A stretch of 64,000 bases of DNA from JBLNDJ01 sp050261515 (lineage in GTDB: Bacteria > Acidobacteriota > Terriglobia > Bryobacterales > Bryobacteraceae), in NCBI GenBank assembly GCA_050261515.1, contig JBLNDJ010000038.1, positions 62,001 to 126,000 of the forward strand. The letters are read 5' to 3'. Of the stretch, positions 15,324 through 23,342 are shown in pieces; within the stretch, counting starts at the first letter, position 1; the number at the start of each line of letters is the position of its first letter. Position numbers and translations under genes: made by a program. The notes beneath the pieces were generated by a model, which worked only from the letters and a program-made list of their open reading frames with translations, had not been told where the DNA came from and did no database searches.

Positions 15324-15869
15324 ATGTGGAATAAACGCAGGGATGAGGACGTCGCGCCGAGGCCGCCTGCGGCCGCAGCGCCACCCACGATGGATGCGAG
15401 CCGGGAGCCTGCTTCGGCCCCCGCCTCCCCGGCCAGGACGGCTACGCCGGACAGCCGCGGGGTTGCTGCGATTGGCAAATCCGTGATCATTAAGGGACAG
15501 ATTCTCAGCCGTGAGGATCTTTACCTCGATGGCGAGATGGAAGGGACCGTCGAAGTTCCCGAGCATCGCCTGACCATCGGCCCTCATGCGAAGTTGCAGG
15601 CCGGCATCCGCGCCCGCGAAGTCGTCGTGCTCGGCAGCGTGAACGGAAACGTGGAAGCCCTTGACAAGATCGACATCCGCAAGGATGCAAAGCTGATCGG
15701 GGACATCAAGACAGGCGGCATCGTGATCGAAGATGGAGCCTATTTCAAGGGCAGCATCGACATCGTGCGGCAGCAGGCCGCCGAGGTAAAGCCGGTCGCG
15801 CGCCCGCAGCAGCCGCAGGCTCAGCCTGCGCCCGCCCACGCGCCGGCAGGCGCCGGCGACAAGCGCTGA
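15324..15869 (+). CDS. Bactofilin family cytoskeletal protein
   Basis: The 181-residue protein has a disordered Ala/Pro-rich N-terminus (about 1-50), a central beta-helix domain at about 52-150 (GKSVIIKGQILSREDLYLDG, TIGPHAKLQAGIRAREVVVL, IVIEDGAYFKGSID), and a Pro/Gln/Ala tail. This is the bactofilin (DUF583) pattern. Bactofilins polymerise without nucleotide on the inner membrane face and organise cell-shape or wall enzymes. The ATG at 15324 has GGAG 8 bases upstream (15312-15315), which decides against the longer frame from 15219. The next gene starts 16 bases downstream on the same strand. Confidence 0.9.
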   Translation: MWNKRRDEDVAPRPPAAAAPPTMDASREPASAPASPARTATPDSRGVAAIGKSVIIKGQILSREDLYLDGEMEGTVEVPEHRLTIGPHAKLQAGIRAREVVVLGSVNGNVEALDKIDIRKDAKLIGDIKTGGIVIEDGAYFKGSIDIVRQQAAEVKPVARPQQPQAQPAPAHAPAGAGDKR

Positions 15870-15885
15870 TCTTTCGGAAAGCTCC

Positions 15886-16578
15886 GTGTTCAACGACCGG
15901 TGGAAATTTTCGCGCGCGGACTCCGGTTCGCGCGCGGGCCTCTCGCCTCGTCCGCCTGCCGCATTCAACGGGGGCGCGACGTCGGATGGCCGCGATGTCT
16001 ACTCGCGGCACAGCAGCGGCCTCGAACAGTTTTTTAGCCACATCAGCGGGGAAACGGGCCTGCGCCTGCTCGATTTCTCCGGCGCTTCGCAGGCCAACAT
16101 CGGCTTCATTACGAACCTCGGCTGCAAGCTCTACTCGGAGGACATGCTCCAGACGCTCGATCTGGCGTTCGGCGAGGGCAGCTACTACGAAAACCAGATG
16201 CAGCCCGAGCGCGTGGACGAATTTGTAAACCAGAACCTGAACTTTCCGGGCGATCATTTCGACGGCGTGCTGTTGTGGGACATTCTGGAGTTCCTGGCGC
16301 CTCCGTTGCTTAAGGCCACCATGGACCGGTTACGCGAGATCGTGCGGCCGGGCAGCTACCTGATGGCGTTGTTCCACGCCGAGGATCGGGCCGGCAACGT
16401 GCCCGTGTACTCTTACCGCATCGGCGATTCGAAAACGCTGCTGCTAGCGCCGCGCGGCCTGCGACAGCCGGCGCAGTTCTTCAACAACCGCGCGGTGGAG
16501 AATGTCTTCCAGGGTTTCGAGTCGGTAAAGTTCTTTCTCTCGCGCGATTCTCTGCGCGAGGTCATCGTCAAGCGGTAG
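15886..16578 (+). CDS. Class I SAM-dependent methyltransferase, GTG start
   Basis: A 230-residue protein with a methyltransferase-like Rossmann fold. The motif I region is RLLDFSGASQANIGFI (about 60-75), which departs from the usual GxGxG, and a motif IV-like region is FDGVLLWDILEFLAPPLL (124-141). These suggest a diverged or possibly low-activity member of the type that methylates small molecules or lipids. The N-terminal ~35 residues are basic and disordered. The start is a GTG at 15886, with GGAAAG about 6 bases upstream. It follows bactofilin closely and is probably in the same operon; it converges on the GT2 gene with only 7 bases between stops. Confidence 0.7.
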   Translation: MFNDRWKFSRADSGSRAGLSPRPPAAFNGGATSDGRDVYSRHSSGLEQFFSHISGETGLRLLDFSGASQANIGFITNLGCKLYSEDMLQTLDLAFGEGSYYENQMQPERVDEFVNQNLNFPGDHFDGVLLWDILEFLAPPLLKATMDRLREIVRPGSYLMALFHAEDRAGNVPVYSYRIGDSKTLLLAPRGLRQPAQFFNNRAVENVFQGFESVKFFLSRDSLREVIVKR

Positions 16579-16585
16579 AACGCGG

Positions 16586-17314
16586 TTAGCGGTACAACCC
16601 GCGCAACTGGTTCCTGCGGATGCGGAACAGATCCACAAACATGTTCAGGCTGTCGCGGAACATGCTGACCTTGGTTCCTTCGGAGTGGCTCCAGCGCACA
16701 GGCGTCTCGATCGTCTTGTAGCCGAGCTTGCGCGCGATGAACAGCACCTCGGCGTCGAAACCCCAGCGCTCGATCCGCTGCCGGCGGAAAATCTCCTTCG
16801 CCGCGCGGCCCTCGAACAGCTTGAAGCCGCACTGCGTGTCGGAGAACGGCAGCCCCGTGACGGTGCGCATCAGCAGATTGAAAATTCGGCCGGCGGTCTC
16901 GCGGAACCAGGACTGGTGCACCTCGATGAGCTTGCGGTCGACCGCGCGCGACCCGATCACCACCTGAGCCTTCCGCCGCGATGCATCCTCGAGCAGCTTG
17001 TCCATTTCCGCTATAGGGGCCGAAAGGTCCGAATCGGTGAACAGAATCCACTCCCCCGAGGCTTCGAGCATGCCGCGGCGCACCGAGTAGCCTTTGCCGC
17101 GGTTGCCCGGGTTGTTGAGAACGCGGATGTGCGGGCACTCCTTGGCGAAGCTTTCGGCGACGGCGAGCGTGCCGTCGGTCGAGCCGTCGTTCACGACGAC
17201 GATCTCCCATGAAGGCCACTCGCGCGCGGCGAAGTAACCGGCAACGGACTGCAACGTGTCTGGCAATCGCTGCTGTTCGTTGTAGGCGGGGATAACAACG
17301 GAGATAGCGGTCAA
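16586..17314 (-). CDS. GT2 glycosyltransferase, dolichyl-phosphate glucosyl/mannosyltransferase-like
   Basis: The 242-residue GT-A enzyme shows VVIPAYNEQQRLPDTL (6-21), VVVNDGSTDGT (39-49) and the DxD-type motif FTDSDLSAPI (about 91-100), plus GFKLFEGRAA and ERWGFDAEVLFIARKLGY, all characteristic of polyprenyl-phosphate beta-glycosyltransferases. It would make polyprenyl-phosphate-linked hexose on the cytoplasmic membrane face. Such donors are used by GT39/ArnT-like enzymes, and one is encoded at 6683-8530, so the two may act in one pathway (inference). Unlike many relatives it has no C-terminal membrane helices. It is divergent from lysS. Confidence 0.87.
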   Translation of the reverse strand: MTAISVVIPAYNEQQRLPDTLQSVAGYFAAREWPSWEIVVVNDGSTDGTLAVAESFAKECPHIRVLNNPGNRGKGYSVRRGMLEASGEWILFTDSDLSAPIAEMDKLLEDASRRKAQVVIGSRAVDRKLIEVHQSWFRETAGRIFNLLMRTVTGLPFSDTQCGFKLFEGRAAKEIFRRQRIERWGFDAEVLFIARKLGYKTIETPVRWSHSEGTKVSMFRDSLNMFVDLFRIRRNQLRGLYR

Positions 17315-17382
17315 CAGAGTTCATTATAATTAACATGAGCAGGGGGCTGTGTGTCCGCGGCCTCACCGAAGGAGTCTCTCTC

Positions 17383-18888
17383 TTGGAAAACGAGCTACTG
17401 GAACAGCGCCTCGCGCGCATCCGCGAAATCGAGGCGCTGGGTCACCGGCCCTACGGCCGCCGGTTCGATTTCACCCATACGATCCCGCAGATCCGGGCCG
17501 AGTACGAACCGAAGACCGCCGAAGAGCTGGAGCCGCGCGTGCGCGTGCGCATCGCCGGCCGCATCCAGACGGTCCGCCGCATGGGCAAGGCCGGCTTCGC
17601 CCACCTGCTCCAGAAGGGCGAGCGCCTCCAAATCTACGTGAAGAAGGGCGAGGTGCCGGACAACGATTTCGCGCTCTACCAGTTGCTCGACATCGGCGAC
17701 ATAGTGGGCGTCGAGGGCTACCTGTTCCGCACGCGCACGGGCGAGCTGAGCGTGCACGCCGAGCGCCTGGAGTTTCTCTCGAAGACGCTGCTCAACATGC
17801 CCGAGAAGTGGCACGGTCTCGAGGATGTCGAGACGCGCTACCGCCAGCGGTATCTCGACCTGATCGCGAATCCCGAGGTGCTCAAGACATTCGTCGCGCG
17901 CGCGAAGATCGTCGCGTCGTTCCGCCGGCGGCTCGAGGAGCGCGGCTTCATCGAGGTCGAGACGCCGATGATGCAGCCGGTCTACGGCGGCGCGGCCGCG
18001 CGCCCGTTCCTCACGCATCACAACACGCTCGACATGGATCTGTACCTCCGGATTGCGCCCGAGCTGTATTTGAAGCGCCTGATCGTCGGCGGCATGGAGC
18101 GCGTGTACGAGATCAACCGCAACTTCCGCAACGAAGGCATCTCGACGCGGCACAACCCCGAGTTCACCATGCTCGAGTTCTACCAGGCCTACACGGATTA
18201 CCGGGGCCTGATGGATCTTTCCGCCGAGCTGCTTCGGCAGGTGGCGCTCGACGCCACCGGGTCGACCGAAGTGGAATATCAGGGTGTGAAGCTCGACTTC
18301 GGCGAGCTGCGGCGCCTGTCGATGCGCGAGGCGGTCATCGAATTCTGGGAGGAAGGCGAGAAGCCATCGCTCGATGACCTGCGCAACCCCGAGTGGCTCA
18401 ACCGGCAGTCGACCAAGGGCACGCGCGGCGAGCAGCTCGTCGATATCTTCGAGCGCGTGGTCGAGCACCAGCTCATCCAGCCGACGCTGATCTACGATTT
18501 TCCCGTCGAGATGTCGCCGCTGTCGAAGAACAAGCCGGACGAGCCCGAGTTCGTCGAGCGCTTCGAAATCTACGCCGCGGGCATGGAGCTCGCCAACGCT
18601 TACACCGAGCTGAACGATCCCATCGAGCAGCGCCGCCGCTTCGACAAGCAGCTCGAAATGCGCGCCTCGGGCGACGAGGAAGCGCACCAGATGGACGAGG
18701 ATTTTCTGCGTGCCCTCGCCTACGCGATGCCGCCCACGGGCGGTGAAGGCATCGGGATCGACCGCTTCGTCATGCTGCTGACGAACTCGAAGTCGATCCG
18801 CGACGTGATTCTGTTTCCGCTGCTCCGCCCCGAGACCGGGATCGGCCTCGCGGACGACCTGCGGGCCGCCGATTCGGTCGTCAAGTGA
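17383..18888 (+). CDS. lysS: Lysyl-tRNA synthetase, class II
   Basis: The 501-residue enzyme charges tRNA-Lys with lysine. The N-terminal OB-fold anticodon domain covers about 20-145 (VRVRIAGRIQTVRRMGKAGF), followed by the class II core with motif 2 (FRNEGISTRHNPEFTMLE) and motif 3 (GEGIGIDRFVMLLT) near the C-terminus. The length is normal for bacterial LysS. I start at a TTG at 17383, which has AAGGAG (17369-17374) 8 bases upstream; the in-frame ATG at 17335 adds 16 residues with no ribosome site. The GTG of the next gene overlaps the stop (GTGA), so the permease is translationally coupled to lysS, an arrangement seen in other acidobacteria. Confidence 0.95.
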   Translation: MENELLEQRLARIREIEALGHRPYGRRFDFTHTIPQIRAEYEPKTAEELEPRVRVRIAGRIQTVRRMGKAGFAHLLQKGERLQIYVKKGEVPDNDFALYQLLDIGDIVGVEGYLFRTRTGELSVHAERLEFLSKTLLNMPEKWHGLEDVETRYRQRYLDLIANPEVLKTFVARAKIVASFRRRLEERGFIEVETPMMQPVYGGAAARPFLTHHNTLDMDLYLRIAPELYLKRLIVGGMERVYEINRNFRNEGISTRHNPEFTMLEFYQAYTDYRGLMDLSAELLRQVALDATGSTEVEYQGVKLDFGELRRLSMREAVIEFWEEGEKPSLDDLRNPEWLNRQSTKGTRGEQLVDIFERVVEHQLIQPTLIYDFPVEMSPLSKNKPDEPEFVERFEIYAAGMELANAYTELNDPIEQRRRFDKQLEMRASGDEEAHQMDEDFLRALAYAMPPTGGEGIGIDRFVMLLTNSKSIRDVILFPLLRPETGIGLADDLRAADSVVK

Positions 18889-20123
18889 AATCGAACTTCG
18901 AACTATTCGTCGCGAGCCGGTATCTGAAGGCCAAGCGCCGCCAGGCTGTGATCTCGCTCATCACGGTGATCTCGGTGATGGGCGTGGCGGCGGGGGTGAT
19001 GGCGCTGGTCATTGCGCTCGCGATCAACAACGGGTTCCGCAGCACGCTGCAAACCAGCCTGCTCGGCGCCTATGCGCACGTGAACGTGATGGAGAAGCGG
19101 CGCGGCTACGGCATCGCGAACTGGCGCGAGCTGATCGCCAAATTCAATAAGCTGCCGCACGTCGTGGGCGCCTCGCCCGCGCTCTACGGCCAGGGCTACA
19201 TGTACACGGCTTCGAGCGGCAGCGTGGCCGTGCTCAAGGGCGTGCAAGCGGGCGCGGAGCTGCGGACCAGCGACATGCTGCGGCATCTGAAGGCCGGCTC
19301 GCTCAAGGGGCTCGCGCCGAATCCGAGCGGCTGGCCCGGCATCATCCTCGGGACGGGCCTGGCCGAGTCGCTGAACGCTCCGATGGGCGCGACGGTCACG
19401 TTCATGTTCCCGCAGGGTGTCTCGACGCCGCTCGGTTTGCGCCCGAGTTATCAGAACTTCAAGGTCGTGGGCCTGTTCCAGTCCGGATTTTTCGAGATCG
19501 ATTCGGCCTGGGCGTTCACTTCCCTTCCCGCGGTGCAGCAACTCATGGACCTGGGCGACGTCGTCAGCTCGATCGAACTGAAGGTCGACGACATTTACAA
19601 GGCGCCCGAGGTGGCGGGCGAGGTGAAGCGCGCCGCCGGCCCGACGCTCGACGCGACGACGTGGATGGAGCAGAACCGCCACATCCTGAACGCGCTCAAC
19701 ACCGAGCGCGCCGTGACGTTCGTAACCATCGGTTTGATCGTGCTCGTGGCGGCGCTGAACATTCTGATCACGCTGATCATGATGGTGATGGAGAAGAACC
19801 GCGACATTGCGATTCTGGTCTCGATGGGCGCCAGGCAGCGGCAGATCCGCCGGATTTTCATGTTGCAGGGAGTGCTGATCGGCGTGGTCGGGACCGCGCT
19901 CGGCCTCATCGCCGGGCACGTGCTCTGCTACTTCGCGGACAAATACCGCTGGCTCCGGCTCGACGAGCAGGTCTACGCGCTCAGCTACGTGCCGTTCGCG
20001 CCTCGCTGGGTGGACAGCGTCTGGATCGCGGCGATCGCCATTCTGATCAGCTTCATCGCGACGATCTACCCCGCCCGCAACGCCTCGCGGATCACGCCGG
20101 CCGAAGCGCTGCGGTACGAGTAA
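18885..20123 (+). CDS. LolC/LolE-family lipoprotein-releasing ABC permease
   Basis: A 412-residue FtsX-like permease. The first membrane helix is at about 20-47 (VISLITVISVMGVAAGVMAL), followed by a large periplasmic domain at 50-270. The three C-terminal helices are near 283-305, 325-352 and 378-402, ending with the conserved PARNASRITPAEALRYE. LolC/E proteins extract lipoproteins from the inner membrane for outer-membrane sorting, with the ATPase LolD. No LolD gene follows here, where a tRNA-Sec gene lies instead, so the ATPase must be encoded elsewhere. The GTG start at 18885 overlaps the lysS stop by 4 bases. Confidence 0.87.
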   Translation: MKSNFELFVASRYLKAKRRQAVISLITVISVMGVAAGVMALVIALAINNGFRSTLQTSLLGAYAHVNVMEKRRGYGIANWRELIAKFNKLPHVVGASPALYGQGYMYTASSGSVAVLKGVQAGAELRTSDMLRHLKAGSLKGLAPNPSGWPGIILGTGLAESLNAPMGATVTFMFPQGVSTPLGLRPSYQNFKVVGLFQSGFFEIDSAWAFTSLPAVQQLMDLGDVVSSIELKVDDIYKAPEVAGEVKRAAGPTLDATTWMEQNRHILNALNTERAVTFVTIGLIVLVAALNILITLIMMVMEKNRDIAILVSMGARQRQIRRIFMLQGVLIGVVGTALGLIAGHVLCYFADKYRWLRLDEQVYALSYVPFAPRWVDSVWIAAIAILISFIATIYPARNASRITPAEALRYE

Positions 20124-20176
20124 CCCTCCATCCCGCGGCTGCAAGAACCGGAATTGAGTATACTGTCCCGGGTTTT

Positions 20177-20273
20177 TGGCGGAAGGCAGTGCGAATCGAA
20201 CACACCAGCGGCTCTCGTCGAGCCGCTGAACGGTTTTGAAGACCGCCCCGGACACCAGCCCGGATTGCCTTCC
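20177..20273 (-). tRNA. selC: tRNA-Sec (anticodon UCA), CCA-encoding
   Basis: Read on the minus strand from 20273, the sequence folds as a selenocysteine tRNA. It has an 8-bp acceptor stem (GGAAGGCA/TGCCTTCC), a 6-bp D stem with a 4-base loop, an anticodon loop CTTCAAA with anticodon TCA at 20239-20237, a 9-bp variable arm (CAGCGGCTC/GAGCCGCTG), a 5-bp T stem with TTCGATT loop, a G discriminator at 20180 and an encoded CCA (20179-20177). The 8+5 acceptor/T arm and long variable arm are diagnostic of bacterial SelC. The organism therefore probably reads UGA as selenocysteine; no selA, selB or selD is in the window. Confidence 0.95.
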
Positions 20274-20334
20274 ACGCGCCATTGTACTTCCGCAACTTTC
20301 CTGTTGTATTGCCACAGGAGACGTGATACTTTTT

Positions 20335-20351
20335 ATGTGGGATCGCCACAT
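20335..20351. promoter_or_regulatory. Inverted repeat over the PadR start codon, possible autoregulatory operator
   Basis: ATGTGG-N5-CCACAT (20335-20351) is a perfect dyad whose right arm contains the ATG at 20350. PadR proteins bind such ATGT/ACAT-type dyads near their own promoters. A weak promoter (TTGTAC 20282-20287, 17 bases, TGTATT 20305-20310) lies just upstream. Confidence 0.35.
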
Positions 20352-20694
20352 GAAGAAACTGGATTTGTTGCAGGGCACCCTCGACGTCATGGTTTTGCAG
20401 ACCCTCGCCGCCATGGGCCCGCTTCATGGCTACGGAATCGCGAGGCGCATCGAGCAGACCAGCAAGGATGAAGTCCTGCTGAACCAGGGCACGATTTACG
20501 CGTCGCTGGTACGGCTCCAGCAGCGCGGATGGATCGCGGCCGAGTGGGGCACCTCCGACAACAACCGCAAGGCCAAGTTCTACTCGATCACGAAGCGCGG
20601 CCGCAAGCAGCTCTCCGCCGATACCGAGTACTGGCAGCGGCTGACCGGCGTCATGGGCCGCGTGCTGGCGCTCGAACAGGAGGACGGCAAGTAA
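20350..20694 (+). CDS. PadR-family transcriptional repressor
   Basis: The 114-residue regulator begins MKKLDLLQGTLDVMVLQTLA and has the PadR winged helix (MGPLHGYGIARRIEQTS, LNQGTIYASLVRLQQRGWIA, RKAKFYSITKRGRKQL). This is the short PadR type found next to ADOP permeases in Acidobacteria, where it probably represses the permease in response to a lipophilic or toxic ligand. I start at the ATG at 20350; 20335 is also possible. A longer frame from 20236 overlaps the tRNA-Sec gene and is not real. The stop overlaps the start of the ADOP gene by one base. Confidence 0.9.
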   Translation: MKKLDLLQGTLDVMVLQTLAAMGPLHGYGIARRIEQTSKDEVLLNQGTIYASLVRLQQRGWIAAEWGTSDNNRKAKFYSITKRGRKQLSADTEYWQRLTGVMGRVLALEQEDGK

Positions 20695-23342
20695 TGATCC
20701 GCGAAATGCTGAACCGCGTGCGCGCCTTCTTTGCCAAGAGCCGGCTCGACGACGAACTCGGCCAGGAGATGCAGGCGCATCTCGAATTCGCAATCGAGGA
20801 AAATCTCCGCCGCGGCCTTGCGCCCGAGGAAGCCCGCCGCCAGGCGCTCGTCCGCTTCGGGGGTATGGGGCAATCCATGGAGCAGCACCGCGAGGCGCGC
20901 GGCCTGCCGGCGCTCGACTCTTTGCTGCAAGACCTGCGCTACGCGCTCCGCACGCTTGCGCGCGACCGCGGCTTCACCGCCGTTACCGTGCTGATCCTGG
21001 CGCTCGGCATTGCGGCGAACACGGCGGTATTCAGCGTCGTGAACGCCGTGCTGCTGCGCCCGCTGCCGTTTCCGGACGCGGGACAGCTCACGTGGCTTTC
21101 CTCGGGCCGGCAGTCGATCGCCGCCGGCCGCAATCCCGGCGGCCTCTCCGACGTCACCTACACGGTGGATGCCTATGAGGAGATCGCGCGCCGCAACCGT
21201 TCCTTCCAGAACCTGACCTGCTACAACCCTTTCTTCGGCAACAGCGAGTACACGCTGACGGGCCGCGGCGAGCCGCAGCCGGTCCAGGGGGTGATGGTGG
21301 AGGACAACTTCTTCCGGACGCTCGGAATTGCGCCCGCGCTCGGACGGCTCTTCGCGCCGGAGGAATGCCGCCGGGGCGGCCGTCCCGCGGTCCTGTTGAG
21401 TCACGCCTTCTGGCAGCGGCAATTCGCGGGCGACCGGGCGATAGTCGGGCAAGCCGTCACGCTGAACAAGACTCGCGCGACCGTGGCCGGCGTGCTTCCG
21501 CCGGGGTTTGACTTCGGGTCCGTGTTCGCTCCCGGCCAGCGCTTCGACGTCTTCGTCCCCCTGGTCAACGACGAGCTGCGCACCTGGGGAAACACGCTCG
21601 CGCTCGTAGGCCGGCTGAAACCGGGGGTGCCGGCCGCGCAGGCGCAGGCCGAGGCGGACGTGCTCATCCCGAATATCAAGGCTGCGCATCCGGACTGGTG
21701 GGGCGACTACACCTCCACGATCACGCCGCTCAGGGATTACGTCAGCGCCAAGCTGCGCCGCTCGCTGCTCGTATTGTGGTGCGCGGTGGGGCTCATTCTG
21801 CTGATCGTGTGCGTGAACCTGTCGAGCCTGATGCTGTCGCGCGCCACGGCTCGCACGAAGGAATTTGCCATGCGCAGCGTGCTCGGCGCGGGGCGCGGCA
21901 GGCTCTTTGGCCAGCTGCTGACCGAGAGCCTCGTGCTGGCAGGCGCGGGGGCGCTCGCCGGCCTGGGGCTCGCATTCGCGGTTGTGTTCTACATCTCGCG
22001 CCAGGAATCGATCGCACTCCCGCTGCTGGCGAGCGTGCGCATGGACGGCGCGGCGCTTGCGTGGACGGCGCTCGTCGCGGCCTCGGCCGCGATCCTATCC
22101 GGCCTCGCTCCGGGGCTCAGGGCCTCCGCCGGAAACCTTCAGGACGCGCTCAAATCCGCCGGCCACGGGATGACCGCGGGCCGCAAGCAACAGCGGTTGC
22201 GCGGCGCGCTCGTGGTTTCCGAAGTGGCGCTGGCATGCGTGCTGCTGATCGGCGCAGGGCTGCTGCTGCGGAGCTTCCTGCGGGTGCTGGACGTCGATCT
22301 CGGATTCCAGCCCAGCCGCGCGGCCGTCATCAAGCTGGATTACGACGGGAGCGACGGCGCGCGCCGCGGGGCGATTCTGGAGGAAATGCTGCGGAACGTC
22401 CGCGCCATTCCGGGTGTCGAAGCGGCCGGCGTCGCGGACATGCTTCCGCTCGGCCGCAATCGCAGTTGGGGACTCTCGGCGAAAGGCAAGGTGTACGGCA
22501 AGGAGGAAGATCTCGGAGCGCTCGTCAGGATCGTGACTCCCGGCTACTTCGCCGCGATGGGCATGCGCCTGGAAGGAGGGCGCGACTTCGCCTGGAGCGA
22601 TACGCCCACCAGCGAGCCGGTGGTGATCATCAACCGGACCGCCGCGAAGAAGTTCTGGCGCGGCGAAGACCCGGTGGGAACCCTGGCCGTCATGTCGGGG
22701 CGTGACACTCGCGTGGCCGGCGTGATCGCCGATGTGCGCGAACACAGCCTCGAAGAAAAGACCGGGCCGGAGATGTACCTGCCGGTGACCCAGGCCGGTC
22801 CGGAGGGCGCGGAACTCGTGGTGCGGACGAAGCTCCCACCCGAGGCGCTCGCCGGCAGTCTCATGAAGACGCTACGCGCGCTGAACCCGGCGCAGCCCGC
22901 CGCGGAGTTCCGTTCGTTGCAGCACATCGTGGACCGCTCGGTTTCGCCGCGCCGCTTCTTCGTGCTGCTGGTGGCGAGCTTCGCGGGGCTCGCGCTGTTG
23001 CTGGCATCGTTAGGGATCTACGGCGTGGTCTCGTACTCGGTGGCGCGCCAGTCGCACGAGATCGGCATACGCATGGCGCTAGGCGCGACGGCGCCGCAGG
23101 TGCAGCTCCGCGTCGTCGGCGAAGCGCTGCGTGTGGCGCTGGCCGGAGTGGCACTCGGAGCGGTAGGCGCTTACGCGGCCGCGAAGTGGATCGCGTCGCT
23201 GCTGTTCGGCACCGCGCCTACCGACCCGGCGACTTTTGCAAGCATCGTGCTGCTGCTCTGCGCCGTGGCGTTCGTCGCCGGGTACATCCCGGCGCGGCGC
23301 GCCTCCCAGATCGACCCGACGGCCGCGTTACGGTCTAGTTGA
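20694..23342 (+). CDS. ADOP-family (MacB-like, duplicated) ABC permease
   Basis: The 882-residue protein has an N-terminal cytoplasmic prefix (about 1-55, LDDELGQEMQ...EARRQALVRFG) and a first helix at about 92-112. Then follow a MacB-like periplasmic domain, FtsX-type helices, a second periplasmic domain, and closing helices with SYSVARQSHEIGIRMALGAT and the terminal PARRASQIDPTAALRS. This two-fold duplicated permease without its own ATPase gene is typical of Acidobacteria. The ATG at 20694 has AGGAGG (20678-20683) upstream and overlaps the PadR stop by one base (TAATG), so PadR and permease form one unit. Its 3' end overlaps the convergent esterase gene by 15 bases. Confidence 0.93.
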   Translation: MIREMLNRVRAFFAKSRLDDELGQEMQAHLEFAIEENLRRGLAPEEARRQALVRFGGMGQSMEQHREARGLPALDSLLQDLRYALRTLARDRGFTAVTVLILALGIAANTAVFSVVNAVLLRPLPFPDAGQLTWLSSGRQSIAAGRNPGGLSDVTYTVDAYEEIARRNRSFQNLTCYNPFFGNSEYTLTGRGEPQPVQGVMVEDNFFRTLGIAPALGRLFAPEECRRGGRPAVLLSHAFWQRQFAGDRAIVGQAVTLNKTRATVAGVLPPGFDFGSVFAPGQRFDVFVPLVNDELRTWGNTLALVGRLKPGVPAAQAQAEADVLIPNIKAAHPDWWGDYTSTITPLRDYVSAKLRRSLLVLWCAVGLILLIVCVNLSSLMLSRATARTKEFAMRSVLGAGRGRLFGQLLTESLVLAGAGALAGLGLAFAVVFYISRQESIALPLLASVRMDGAALAWTALVAASAAILSGLAPGLRASAGNLQDALKSAGHGMTAGRKQQRLRGALVVSEVALACVLLIGAGLLLRSFLRVLDVDLGFQPSRAAVIKLDYDGSDGARRGAILEEMLRNVRAIPGVEAAGVADMLPLGRNRSWGLSAKGKVYGKEEDLGALVRIVTPGYFAAMGMRLEGGRDFAWSDTPTSEPVVIINRTAAKKFWRGEDPVGTLAVMSGRDTRVAGVIADVREHSLEEKTGPEMYLPVTQAGPEGAELVVRTKLPPEALAGSLMKTLRALNPAQPAAEFRSLQHIVDRSVSPRRFFVLLVASFAGLALLLASLGIYGVVSYSVARQSHEIGIRMALGATAPQVQLRVVGEALRVALAGVALGAVGAYAAAKWIASLLFGTAPTDPATFASIVLLLCAVAFVAGYIPARRASQIDPTAALRSS

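Noticed and set aside
20236..20349. Longer PadR start at 20236
   Set aside because: The extra residues overlap the tRNA-Sec gene and do not match PadR N-termini; KLDLLQGTLD shows the true start is near 20350.
18903..20414. 503-codon minus frame opposite the LolC/E permease and across the tRNA-Sec gene
   Set aside because: It crosses a tRNA gene and lies antisense to a well-defined permease.
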